Source: Streptomyces niveus
Lineage (GTDB): Bacteria; Actinomycetota; Actinomycetes; Streptomycetales; Streptomycetaceae
DNA length: 61,240 nucleotides
Assembly (NCBI RefSeq): GCF_001723055.1
Contig: NZ_MDCR01000065.1
Location: forward strand, 1 to 61,240
Direction of reading: 5' to 3'
Position numbers and translations under genes: made by a program. Shown here piece by piece: positions 8,650 through 18,100 of this stretch; position 1 is the stretch's first letter; every line of letters starts with the position of its first letter. The notes beneath the pieces were generated by a model that was not told where the DNA came from, did not search any database, and saw only the letters and a list, made by a program, of their open reading frames with translations.

Positions 8650-10086
8650 CTAGAACGGCTTGAATTCGTCGTACTCCTTGTCCGCGTCGTCCCGCTCCGC
8701 GTCCCGGTCCTTGCGCCGGATCGCGGCCGGGCGCGGCGTCTCCAGTCGGTGGTCCTCGCCGCGCCGGCCGAGCATCTCGGCGCCGGCCAGCACCGTCGGC
8801 TCCCAGTCGAAGACGACCGCGTCGTCCTCGGGGCCGATCGCGACGCCGTCACCGGCGCGGGCGCCGGCCTTCATGAGTTCGCCCTCGACACCGAGCCTGC
8901 TGAGCCGGTCCGCGAGATAGCCGACCGCCTCGTCGTTGTTGAAGTCGGTCTGCCTGACCCAGCGTTCGGGCTTCTCGCCGCGTACGCGGTACAGACCGTC
9001 CTCCTCCAGCGTGACGGTGAAGCCGGAGTCGTCGACCGCCTTCGGCCGGATGACGACCCGGGTGGCCTCCTCCACGGGCTTCGCCGCGCGCTGGGCGGCG
9101 ATGATCTCGGCGAGCGCGAAGGACAGCTCCTTGAGGCCGGTACGGGCCACGGCGGACACCTCGTACACCTTCAGGCCGCGCGCCTCGAGCTCGGGCCGGA
9201 TCATCTCGGCGAGGTCCAGGCCGTCCGGGATGTCGATCTTGTTGAGGACCGCGATCCGCGGGCGGTCGTCGAGACCCCCGTACTGCTTCAGCTCCTCCTC
9301 GATCATGTCGAGGTCGGAGATGGGGTCACGGTCGGACTCCAGCGTGGCGGTGTCCAGGATGTGTACGAGGACCGAGCAGCGCTCCACATGGCGCAGGAAC
9401 TCCAGGCCCAGGCCACGGCCCTGGCTGGCGCCCGGGATCAGGCCGGGGACGTCCGCGATGGTGTAGACGGTCGAACCCGCGGTGACGACGCCGAGGTTGG
9501 GGACGAGCGTGGTGAACGGGTAGTCGGCGATCTTCGGCTTGGCGGCGGAGAGCACGGAGATCAGCGACGACTTGCCGGCGCTCGGGTAGCCGACGAGCGC
9601 GACGTCGGCGACGGTCTTGAGCTCCAGGACGATGTCGCCGGAGCGGCCGGGCTCGCCGAGGAGCGCGAAGCCGGGGGCCTTGCGGCGGGCGGAGGCGAGA
9701 GCGGCGTTGCCGAGCCCGCCGCGACCGCCGTCGGCGGCGACGTAGGTGGTGCCCTGGCCGACGAGGTCGGCGAGGACGTTGCCCTTCTTGTCGAGGATGA
9801 CGGTGCCGTCGGGGACGGGCAGGACGAGGTCCTGGCCGTCCTTGCCGGAACGGTTGCCGCCCTCGCCGGGCTTGCCGTTGGTGGCCTTGCGGTGCGGCGA
9901 GTGGTGGTATTCGAGCAGCGTCGTCACCGACTGGTCGACGACCAGGACGACGTCTCCGCCACGGCCGCCGGTGCCGCCGTCGGGGCCGCCCAGCGGCTTG
10001 AACTTCTCACGGTGGACGGAGGCGCAGCCGTGGCCTCCGTTACCCGCGGCGACATGCAGCTCGACGCGGTCCACGAAGGTGGTCAT
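8650..10086 (-). CDS. obg: GTPase Obg/CgtA
   Basis: Essential ribosome-associated GTPase acting in 50S assembly and stress signalling; in Streptomyces it is linked to the onset of aerial growth. Residues 1-158 form the glycine-rich Obg fold ([12 protein letters not shown]). The G domain follows, with P-loop GYPSAGKSS at 166-174, the FTT switch, [12 protein letters not shown] and NKIDIPDG. The C-terminal OCT domain (about 345-430) begins near [15 protein letters not shown]. An acidic, charged tail ends the protein. At 478 residues it has the length typical of Streptomyces Obg. The ATG at 10086 is followed at once by conserved sequence. It is last in the rplU-rpmA-obg unit, behind a hairpin at 10141. 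Confidence 0.97.
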   Translation of the reverse strand: MTTFVDRVELHVAAGNGGHGCASVHREKFKPLGGPDGGTGGRGGDVVLVVDQSVTTLLEYHHSPHRKATNGKPGEGGNRSGKDGQDLVLPVPDGTVILDKKGNVLADLVGQGTTYVAADGGRGGLGNAALASARRKAPGFALLGEPGRSGDIVLELKTVADVALVGYPSAGKSSLISVLSAAKPKIADYPFTTLVPNLGVVTAGSTVYTIADVPGLIPGASQGRGLGLEFLRHVERCSVLVHILDTATLESDRDPISDLDMIEEELKQYGGLDDRPRIAVLNKIDIPDGLDLAEMIRPELEARGLKVYEVSAVARTGLKELSFALAEIIAAQRAAKPVEEATRVVIRPKAVDDSGFTVTLEEDGLYRVRGEKPERWVRQTDFNNDEAVGYLADRLSRLGVEGELMKAGARAGDGVAIGPEDDAVVFDWEPTVLAGAEMLGRRGEDHRLETPRPAAIRRKDRDAERDDADKEYDEFKPF

Positions 10087-10140
10087 GGTGGTGCCTCCAG
10101 TACATACGGAAAGTCTTGCTTCAGAGGGTTGAACAAGCGA

Positions 10141-10181
10141 AGGGCGGACCCGCTTCCCGTACGGGAAGTGAGGTCCGCCCT
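10141..10181 (-). terminator. nested hairpin between rpmA and obg
   Basis: AGGGCGGACC at 10141-10150 pairs with GGTCCGCCCT at 10172-10181. Inside it CTTCCCGTACGGGAAG is itself a palindrome, so the RNA can fold into a long, almost unbroken hairpin. It lies in the 135-bp gap between rpmA and obg. It may reduce read-through and so lower obg expression relative to the ribosomal protein genes, or protect the processed rpmA 3' end. Confidence 0.6.
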
Positions 10182-10221
10182 CGCGTGAAACCGATCGGAG
10201 ATCGCTCTACGGGTACCGAAT

Positions 10222-10479
10222 TTACTCGGCGACCGGAACGATGTTCACGACGTTACGGCCACGGCTCTTGCCGAACTCGACCGCCCCGGGGGCGAGCGCG
10301 AACAGCGTGTCGTCGCCACCACGGCCCACACCCGAACCGGGGTGGAAGTGGGTGCCACGCTGGCGGACGAGGATCTCACCGGCGAGCACGACCTGACCGC
10401 CGAAGCGCTTCACGCCGAGTCGCTGAGCGTTCGAGTCGCGCCCGTTACGGGTGGACGATGCGCCCTTCTTGTGTGCCAT
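10222..10479 (-). CDS. rpmA: 50S ribosomal protein L27
   Basis: Large-subunit ribosomal protein whose N-terminus reaches the peptidyl-transferase centre. The sequence [16 protein letters not shown], then [19 protein letters not shown] and [17 protein letters not shown], is diagnostic. The 85 residues are of normal length. It begins directly with AHKKG and so lacks the cleavable N-terminal extension seen in some Firmicutes. It lies 14 bp after rplU and is surely co-transcribed with it. Confidence 0.97.
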   Translation of the reverse strand: MAHKKGASSTRNGRDSNAQRLGVKRFGGQVVLAGEILVRQRGTHFHPGSGVGRGGDDTLFALAPGAVEFGKSRGRNVVNIVPVAE

Positions 10480-10493
10480 GTCTCCTCAGTCCC

Positions 10494-10817
10494 TTACTTC
10501 TTCGCCGCGGCGGGAATAGCGGTGACCTTGATCGCCGTGTACTGCTGGCGGTGGCCCTGGCGACGGCGGTAGCCGGTCTTGTTCTTGTAGCGAAGGATGT
10601 CGATCTTCGCGCCCTTGTGGTGGTCCACGACCTCGGCGACGACCTTGATGCCGTCCAGGACCCACGGGTCGCTGGTCACGGCGTCGCCGTCGACCACGAG
10701 CAGGGTCGAGAGCTCGACCGTGTCGCCAACCTTGGCAGTGGGAATCTTGTCAACCTCAACGATGTCGTCAACAGCAACCTTGTGCTGACGACCACCGCTG
10801 CGCACGATGGCGTACAC
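10494..10817 (-). CDS. rplU: 50S ribosomal protein L21
   Basis: Large-subunit ribosomal protein that binds 23S rRNA. It begins [16 protein letters not shown] and contains [17 protein letters not shown], the conserved basic C-terminal motif. The GTG at 10817 fits the family N-terminus and gives 107 residues. The open frame continues upstream to 10967, but the added residues do not resemble L21 and are probably leader. First gene of rplU-rpmA-obg. Confidence 0.96.
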   Translation of the reverse strand: MYAIVRSGGRQHKVAVDDIVEVDKIPTAKVGDTVELSTLLVVDGDAVTSDPWVLDGIKVVAEVVDHHKGAKIDILRYKNKTGYRRRQGHRQQYTAIKVTAIPAAAKK

Positions 10818-10966
10818 GCGGATCTCACTCTCGCTCGGAACGGAAACCCCTGAAGCCAGCCGCCGCATCCGGACGGGACGAACGGCCTCCGCCGACGGCG
10901 TCGAGGACAGCCACCGGCAGGTGAGGTGCTCAGGAGTTGGCGCGCACAAAAACACGCCGAGGGTCA

Positions 10967-10996
10967 ACAGTACGGGGCGGCTGTACGGGGGGTCAA
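10967..10996 (-). promoter_or_regulatory. candidate promoter for rplU-rpmA-obg
   Basis: On the minus strand TTGACC (10996-10991) and TACTGT (10972-10967) are separated by 18 bp, a reasonable sigma-HrdB-type promoter. It lies about 150 bp upstream of the rplU GTG, giving a long leader. The assignment rests on motif match only. Confidence 0.45.
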
Positions 10997-11054
10997 ACCA
11001 GGTCGGCGCCCGCCGCGAGCAGGGCCGAGGGCGCCTCTCGGCCGGCCATGACCT

Positions 11055-11579
11055 TCAGCCCACCACGACGTTCGGCGGGGGGCCGTCTTTGCGCACCGGG
11101 TTGGAGCAGTCGAAGAGAACTCGATTCGATTTCTTGTCGAAATAGAATCGCCCCTCATAAAGGGCACCCGTGGCCTCTTCGTTGAACGCTTGGCTTTCCA
11201 CCCACTCGGCGCCCTCGGGAAGCAATTCCGAGATCTCGGCGGGGATCTCATCGGGAGCCGTGACGAAAAACTCCCCACGGCGCTCCCGCAGGAGATTCCT
11301 GACAACTTGGGCGTCGGCCCCGGCCAGAACACCTACGAGCCGCTCGTCCGTGGGCCCCGGCACTCTTCCATCCACCTCGGGGGGTGCGATGAGACACCAC
11401 GAGGTGGATGCGATCTCCCCAAAGCTCGTCAGCGTGCGGGCGATGGGATCCGCCGCACGCTCAACTATGCAGACGAATTCCCCTCGTTCGGCGGCGTCCG
11501 GCCCTTCCGCTCCGCAAGAAGGCAGAACGACAGCCATGAACAGAGCACCACCCAGTGCCCGTACGGGCAACATACGCAA
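11055..11579 (-). CDS. putative lipoprotein, third gene after the RHS protein
   Basis: Unknown family. A short hydrophobic signal (LGGALFMAVVLPSCG) ends in a lipobox-like LPSC, so I predict export and lipid attachment at the cysteine near residue 22. The mature part is acidic with three further cysteines (FVCIVE, SWCLIAP, LFDCSN). The TTG at 11579 has AGGAGG ten bases upstream; an ATG at 11573 is the other option. Base composition is clearly lower in GC than the housekeeping genes and resembles the RHS tip. Its position suggests a role in the same accessory unit, possibly immunity; that is inference. Confidence 0.65.
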   Translation of the reverse strand: MRMLPVRALGGALFMAVVLPSCGAEGPDAAERGEFVCIVERAADPIARTLTSFGEIASTSWCLIAPPEVDGRVPGPTDERLVGVLAGADAQVVRNLLRERRGEFFVTAPDEIPAEISELLPEGAEWVESQAFNEEATGALYEGRFYFDKKSNRVLFDCSNPVRKDGPPPNVVVG

Positions 11580-11613
11580 GCCCCGCCTTCCTCCTCATCG
11601 AACATTCCTCGCG

Positions 11614-11772
11614 TCAGCGGAGCTGCGATACCACCACTGCCAGAGCTCCGGTGACCACCGCCACAAGCAGCGAAATTATTCGAACCGCGACATGCCCGGC
11701 CGTCGCCCAGCGAGGCGCTGGGTATTCAGTTGCACTTTTGCCCGCACGTTCAGTCTTTATGGAAGTCCACAC
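11614..11772 (-). CDS. possible small membrane protein
   Basis: A 52-residue frame starting at a GTG (11772) inside the end of the preceding lipoprotein gene and stopping 34 bp before the next lipoprotein start. Its C-terminal half is one hydrophobic helix (RIISLLVAVVTGALAVVVSQ). It fills an otherwise empty gap and overlaps the upstream stop by 23 bp. The ribosome binding site is weak (AAGAG, close to the start). It could be chance; conservation in relatives would decide. Confidence 0.33.
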   Translation of the reverse strand: MWTSIKTERAGKSATEYPAPRWATAGHVAVRIISLLVAVVTGALAVVVSQLR

Positions 11773-12175
11773 TCTTGTCAGCCATGTCGGGGTCACTGAG
11801 ATGAAGGACAAGATCACCCGAGCCCTTGTACGCGTAGAATCCGCTCTCCGTAGCACCTTCGGCGCCGCAGGATCCGGCCGGAAACGTCAGCGAGACCCAC
11901 GGACTCCCCCCACCATGGGGAGATCTCACACGCCACGTTCCGGTGAGAGTCGCTTCCCCGACCCCCTCAGTGAAGACTTCCTCACAAGTCACACCGGAGA
12001 GTTCCACCGTTCCGTCCTGCGAGAACACGGCAAGACCACCACCGACCCCACGCCATGTCCCGGTGACCGCCCCCTGATCCAGCTTTCTCGAATCATCGTC
12101 GCCTTCAGATTCCACGCAACCCGAAAGAGCGAAAAGGAGAGCGCCGAGACCAGTAAGGCAGATCCGGCGACGCAT
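11750..12175 (-). CDS. putative lipoprotein directly behind the RHS toxin tip (candidate immunity protein)
   Basis: A classical lipoprotein signal (RICLTGLGALLFALSGC) with lipobox LSGC near residue 19, followed by an acidic linker (ESEGDDDSRK). The mature domain of about 115 residues (TWRGVGGGLAVFSQDGTVEL, TLTGTWRV, LVLHLSD) looks beta-rich. The ATG at 12175 lies one base after the RHS stop codon. A TTG at 12190, overlapping the RHS end and preceded by GGAG, is also possible. Either way translation is probably coupled to the RHS gene. GC content is low for this genome. In polymorphic toxin systems the gene placed here usually encodes immunity; no homology to a known immunity family was recognised. 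Confidence 0.72.
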   Translation of the reverse strand: MRRRICLTGLGALLFALSGCVESEGDDDSRKLDQGAVTGTWRGVGGGLAVFSQDGTVELSGVTCEEVFTEGVGEATLTGTWRVRSPHGGGSPWVSLTFPAGSCGAEGATESGFYAYKGSGDLVLHLSDPDMADKSVDFHKD

Positions 12176-12176
12176 C

Positions 12177-15100
12177 CTAACGGAGAGCAATCGACTCACT
12201 CCATGAAACTCTGATGTCCGTGGGGCGCTGCCCGTTCGGAAATACTCCGAGTATCGAATCAAAGATCAACCGCAATTGACTGTTCGATTTTCCGCTCTTG
12301 TATCCTTCCCCGGTAGGGCTCCTCATTCCCGATTCGCGAGTCATTGTATTTTTGACAGTGAATTGCACCTTGCCGCTCTTCCCATCCTTTGCGACAGAGG
12401 TCAACTTCGCCGTTAGCGAGTAGGACCCGAGGACGGCAGCGGACTGGTTGAAGCTGCGTCCGCCGTCCCCTTCGCGAGTGAGCTTCCCCCCGGTCGCCAT
12501 GCCATAGAAATCCTCCACCATCTGGGCGTACTTCCCAATTGCGCCCAGATCGGAAAGCTTGCGATCGTATCTGGTGGATTCGCCGACCTTCATCCCCTTC
12601 ATATCTTCGCCCAACAACCCTCTCACATGGTCGAGCCATCGCTGCCGTTTCACCTCCTCGGTAAACTCATCACCCTCACTGAATGCCCACGTGTCAGGCG
12701 CGTTTCCCATCATCCAAGACGCGAGGACGTTATAGGAATCAATCGTTCCCGCGTAGGTCTGCACTCCCTGCCGGTACGAACTCTTGTGGAGTTGGCAGAG
12801 AGCGTTACAGCTGAGCCCTCCGGAACCTCCGGTTCCACCGCTCCCACCTGCGGAGCTACCACCGCTGCACCCACCACACCCACTTGAACTCCCGTGTGAG
12901 CCATTTCCATTGGAGTCACTCGGGATCCACGTCTCCCACTCGGGCTCCTCCGGAGTTCCCACATTGCACGGGCCGGATCCACCGCAGGCCCCTTCGGGCC
13001 GAAGCCCGGTGGGGTCGCTCAACGACACCGGGTTGTTGTTGGCGTACGTGTAGCCGTGCGTCTGTTGGGGGTCCGACAGGTCGAGGATCGGGTCCACGCT
13101 GATGAAGCGGCCGATCGACGGGTCGTACTCGCGGGCGCCCAGGTGCGTCAGGTCCGTCGACTTGTCGATCGTGCCGCCCACGAAGCCCTTGTCGCCCGCC
13201 CAGTTCGTGGGCTGCGTGCCGCGTGGGGCGCCGAAGATCGTTGATTTGCGGCGGGTGATCGACTGGGTCGCGTCCGCCGTGATCTGGGTGGTCGCCGTGC
13301 CGTGGTGGTCGCTGAGCAGGAACGTCAGCTTGCCCGCCGTGCGCATCGCGATCGTCTCGTCGCCCGCCGTGTAGTAGCGCGTGCCCGTGACCTTGCCGGT
13401 CTTGTCCAGGTGGAGTTCGTTGCCGCCGGGGAGGTAGAGCGTGGTGCCCGTGCTGTCGCGGCGGATCAGGCGGGAGCCCGCCGTGTCGTAGACGTACGAC
13501 GTGGTGTCCGTGACCTTGGTGACCGAGCCCAGGTGGCCCTCGTCGTCCCACACGAACGTCTGCTTGTCCGCGTTGCCGATCTTGCGGGTCTCCGTGTTGC
13601 CCGCCGCGTCGTACGTGTACGTCTCCGTGCGCGGCGCCGTGCCCGTCTGGGTCACCGACGGGAGGTTGTGCTTGCCCGTCGGGGGCGCGGCGTAGGTGCG
13701 GAGGGTGTCGGTGGTCGGGCCCGAGGCGGTCTTGTGCTGGGTCTCCGTCTTGCGGTTGCCCACCGCGTCGTACACGTACGTGCTCCAGTACGCGTCCGGG
13801 CCGCCGACCACCGAGGCGGACGGGGCCGACGCGCACGTCGTGCCCGTGTTCGTCCATGCCTCGGTGATGCGGCGCAGCGCGTCCAGGGCGAAGCACTGCG
13901 TGTCCGTCGTGCGCGTCGCGTCCTGGCCGTACGCCGTCGCGATCTGCTTGATGTTGCCCGCCGGGTCGTACTTGTACGCCGTGTCCTCGACGCGCTGCGG
14001 CGCCACCTCGCGGTCGATGTAGCTGCGCTTCAGCTCGCTCGTGTGGTCGTCGTACTCGCTCGCGACCGACACAGACTGGGCGAACGCGCCCATCTTCTGG
14101 ATGGTCGGACGTCCGTAGTGGTCGTACGTACTGTCCGAGACCAGCATGTCCGCCCCCGCGCCCACCGTGTCCAACTGGCCGTGGACCGGCGTATAGGTGT
14201 TGGCGACCCGCTCCGCCGGCAGTCCGCCCATCGCGGGCTGCTCGGTGCGCGCGACCTGCCCGCTGATGGGGTTGTAGCCGGTGATCCACTTGTACGTGCC
14301 AGCGAGCGCGCCCTCGTTCGCCGGGATCGTCGTCTGCGTGAGGATCGGCTGGTAGAAGGCGTCGTACGAGGTGATCGCGGTCTCGTACGCGTTGACGCCG
14401 ACGTGGCGCGTGGTCTTCGCGGCCTGGCCCTTGCCCCGGCTCGCGGTGTCGTACGTCCACGTCGCCAGCGTGGTCGTGCCCTTCTTGAGCGCGGTCTGCC
14501 GGCCGAGGTCGTCGTAGTCGGTGTGCAGCGTGATGCCGCGCGCGTCGCGGGTGTCCGTCGCGCGGTCGCCCTTGTCGTACGTCGTGGTCGAACTGCCCTT
14601 GTCCGGATCGCTGTTGGTGGTCTGGCGGCCCCGGATGTCGTAGCCGTACGTCCACTTGGCGCCGGACGGGTCCGTGACCTCCGCGAGGCGGCCCTTCTTG
14701 TCGTGGCTGTAGGCGGTGGTCTGCGAGGTGGTGCGCCCGGCGTCCGTGTACTGCTTCAGCTCCGTCGTACGGCCCAGCGCGTCGACGACCGTCGTGGTCG
14801 CGGTGGCGCCCTCCGGCGGCACGACCGTGGTGGTGTCGCCCGTGTACGACGTCGTGGTGCGCTTGGTCTCGTCCGTGAACTTCTTGGAGATGACGGCGGT
14901 CGGGCGTCCCGCGCCGTCGAACAGCGTCTCCGTGTGCGCCGGGTACTTCGTCTCCTGGCCGGTGACCAGGACGGGCTCCGCGGGACCGTCCGCGTAGTAC
15001 GTCCCCGACGAGCGGTCCGCGAGACCGCGCGTGTCGTGGAAGCTCTCGGTGATCAGCCGACCCGAGCGGTCCGGCGACTCCGCCTGCGTCTGTCTCGGGC

Positions 15101-18100
15101 GCAGCAGTCCGTCGTAGAAGGCGTAGCTGGTCGCGTACTTGGCGTCGTGGGTGAGGTTGGTGGTGGTGACGACGTTGACGTTGTCGCGGCGGATCAGGTA
15201 CGCGAACGAGTAGCTCGGAGAGTCGGGGTTGGTGGCAGCCGGGCGGTTGGGCAGCCAGGTCTTGGTGACGCGCCCGAGCGGGTCGTAGACGCTGGTGGTG
15301 ACGCGGTCGTTGGCGTCGGTGACCGTCAGGGCCTGGGCGCGCAGCGGGTCCAGTGTGGTGGTGACGGTGTGGCCGAGCGCGTTCGTGACGGCGACGCCGG
15401 TGGGCACCTCACCGGTGGCGGGCGTGTGGACGGTGCTGGTGATCTTGCCGTACGCGTCGGCCTCCGCCAGCTGGCGGCCGTAACTGTCGAAGCACAGCTC
15501 GTCCTTCGCCGTCCCGCAGACGCTGGGGGTCGAGGACACGGTGTCGTATCCGTCGCCCTTGCCGTTGATCCGCTCCGTCCTGGTGAGATTGCCCTTCGTG
15601 GGGGCGGCGCCCAGCGCGAGGGAGTCGTAGTACGTGCGGACGTCGTCGATCACGTCGTCCGGGCGGCTGACGGCCGCTCCGCAGGCGGCGGCCACGGTCT
15701 CCGAGCGCGACACCTTGTCCAGCACCCTGGTGGTGGTGTTGCGCGCGTACGTCGTGGTGGTGCACTGCTCGTCGCCGCTCTTGGCCGTGTCACCGAGCGT
15801 CGAGACGCTGGTGACCATGCCGTACGCGTCGAAGTCGCGGGTGGTGCGTGTGGTGCGGGTGCCGCCCGCGACGGTGGTCCGGGTCTCCTCCGCCTCCGTC
15901 CCGGAGAGGTACGCCTCCAGGTCCGGCAGCCCGGTGCGGGCACGGGTGGCGGTCTTCGCCGAGCGCCACGGGGTGTAGGACACCGCGCTGACGAGCGCAC
16001 CGCCGTCGCCGTTGTAGGTGGCGCTCTCGCGCTGCACCCCCGCGAACTGCTCCCGGTCGGTGACAGCGGTGCCCGCGGAGTTCTTCACCTCGGCGCCGTC
16101 GATGCCGCGGAAGTAGCGCGTCTCGCTCAGGAGCCGGGTGTCGGCGCCGGCGCCCTTGCGGGTCTGCACCCGCTCGTAACCGCGCGAGAGGGAGTACGTG
16201 CGGTCGGCGGCCTTGGTGAACTCGTCGGTGCTCTTAACCCATTCGGCGCCGCCGAGGTAGTCGTACTCGGTGACGGTGTCCGGTGTCGATGCCAGGTTGT
16301 CGCCCTCGGAGACCCGCTGCACGACGTAGGAGTTGAACCAGTCCTGCTTGGCGGTGTCGCCTTCGAAGGCCCACTTGACCGGGTAGCAGCGGGTGCTGTT
16401 GGAGTCGTCGGTCGGCGGCAGGCTGGTGGCGGTGCAGTCGGGGTCCCGGTAGTCGACGGCGATCGTGCCGCCGGACTCGGTGGTGATCTGGTAGATCCGC
16501 AGCCGGATGAACGGGGCGAGGCCGTCGCCGAGCTTGTCGACGCGGTTGGGCTTCTGCTGGCCGGCGAACGTCACCGGGGGCAGCGCGCTGCTGCCGCCCG
16601 CCTTGCCGGTACGGGTCAGGGACTCCAGCCACATCGGGGTGGAGATGCCGTCACCGGCGGCGGGGAAACCCTGCTTGAGCGACCAGGAGTCGACGTCCTT
16701 GTACGCACCGCCCGTCAGCACCTTGGTGGTGATGGAGGTCAGGCGCTTCTTGGACCAGAAGGTGGGCGAGTACTGGTCCTTGCACTCGGCGTCGTCCTTG
16801 CAGTGCTGGTCGAACGGCACGTCGGGCCAGTTCTTGGCGTGCGCCGCGTCGAACGTTCCGCAGTCGGCGAGACACCGCTCCTCCACACCGAAGTGGACCT
16901 GGCCCGCGGCCTTCGCCGAGAAGAGGCTGCCGGCGCGCAGTCCGTAGTCGATGCGGTCGAGGTAGCCGGCGCGCAGATAGCTGGTGGCGGTTGACTTGCC
17001 GGTGGTCTCGGAGACGTTGCGGCCGTAGTTGTTCTGCTCGGTCTTCCAGTGGTACGTCATCGCGTTGCCGCGTACGTCGACGACGTAGTCGAGCTGCCAG
17101 CGGTACGCCTGCTGGCACCAGGCGGACGCGAAGGAGGCGTCGTAGCAGGGCTCGCCGCTCTGGTTGCCGAACACGGGTGTGGTGAGTACGGAGTTGGTGA
17201 GCGGGTCGTCGGCGGCGGCGCCGTTGTCGCTCCAGCCGGGCAGCTTGTTCAGACCGAAGAAGTACTGGGTGCCGTCGGTGGTGGTGATCTTCCAGTGCTC
17301 GCCGGAGCCGCCCTCGCCCTTGGCGCCGGCGGTGCCCTTGTCGGCGTTGTCGGCGCCGGTGAGCTTCTCGACCTTCTCGCCCGCGTCCTGCGCCGGGTGC
17401 CAGCCCTTCTCGCTGTCGTGGACGAGTTCGGTGGACTTGCCGCCGAGGTTGAGGACGGCGTTGTCGTTGTACCAGCAGAGGTCGCCGACCTTGGTGGTGT
17501 TGGTGCCGTCGGTCTTGTCGTCGTTGCACGCCTTGTAGCGGCGCTCGATGTAGCCGGGCTCGTACGACCAGCCGTCGCCGATCCACGAGGGCTGGTTGTT
17601 CGACGCCGCCGTACGGCCGTCCACCGTCTGGGAGTTGTAGCCGAGGCCGACGGACGGCTGGAGGCCGCCGGGGACGGCGGGTACGCCGATGGGGTACGAC
17701 CAGTTGAAGGAGCCGGTCGATCCGCCGGCGCTCCAGGTGCCGGACGGCTGGAGCGAGGTGGCCTTGTAGTCGCCGGAGGGGCCCGCGGCTTCGGCGGCGG
17801 CGGCGAGAACGGTGGCGCCGGCGCGGGCGACGTCGACGGTGGCCGTGAGGCGGCCGGACGCGGTGTCGTTGTCCGTGGCGAGCGGCTTGCCCGTGCGGCA
17901 GGCGGCTCTCTGAGGGGTCGTCAGCGCGCAGGCGGGCAGCTCGGTCAGCCGCAGCCGGGAGGCCCAGTCACCGCCGTACGCGCCGCGGAAGGACGAGTAG
18001 TCGACGGCGACGCGCGCCTTGCCGGTCCCGGCTTCGGCACCGTCGGCGCCGTCGGCGCGGGCGACACTGAGCAGCAGGCCGTCGACGCCCGCGGCGTCGG

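Noticed and set aside
10818..10967. N-terminal extension of L21
   Set aside because: The extra 50 codons do not resemble any ribosomal protein; the L21 family begins at the GTG used.
13302..16994. 1230-codon plus-strand open frame opposite the RHS gene
   Set aside because: It is Arg/Val/Gly-rich, has no domain motifs and is exactly antisense to the clearly coding RHS repeats. Long antisense frames are expected at this GC content.
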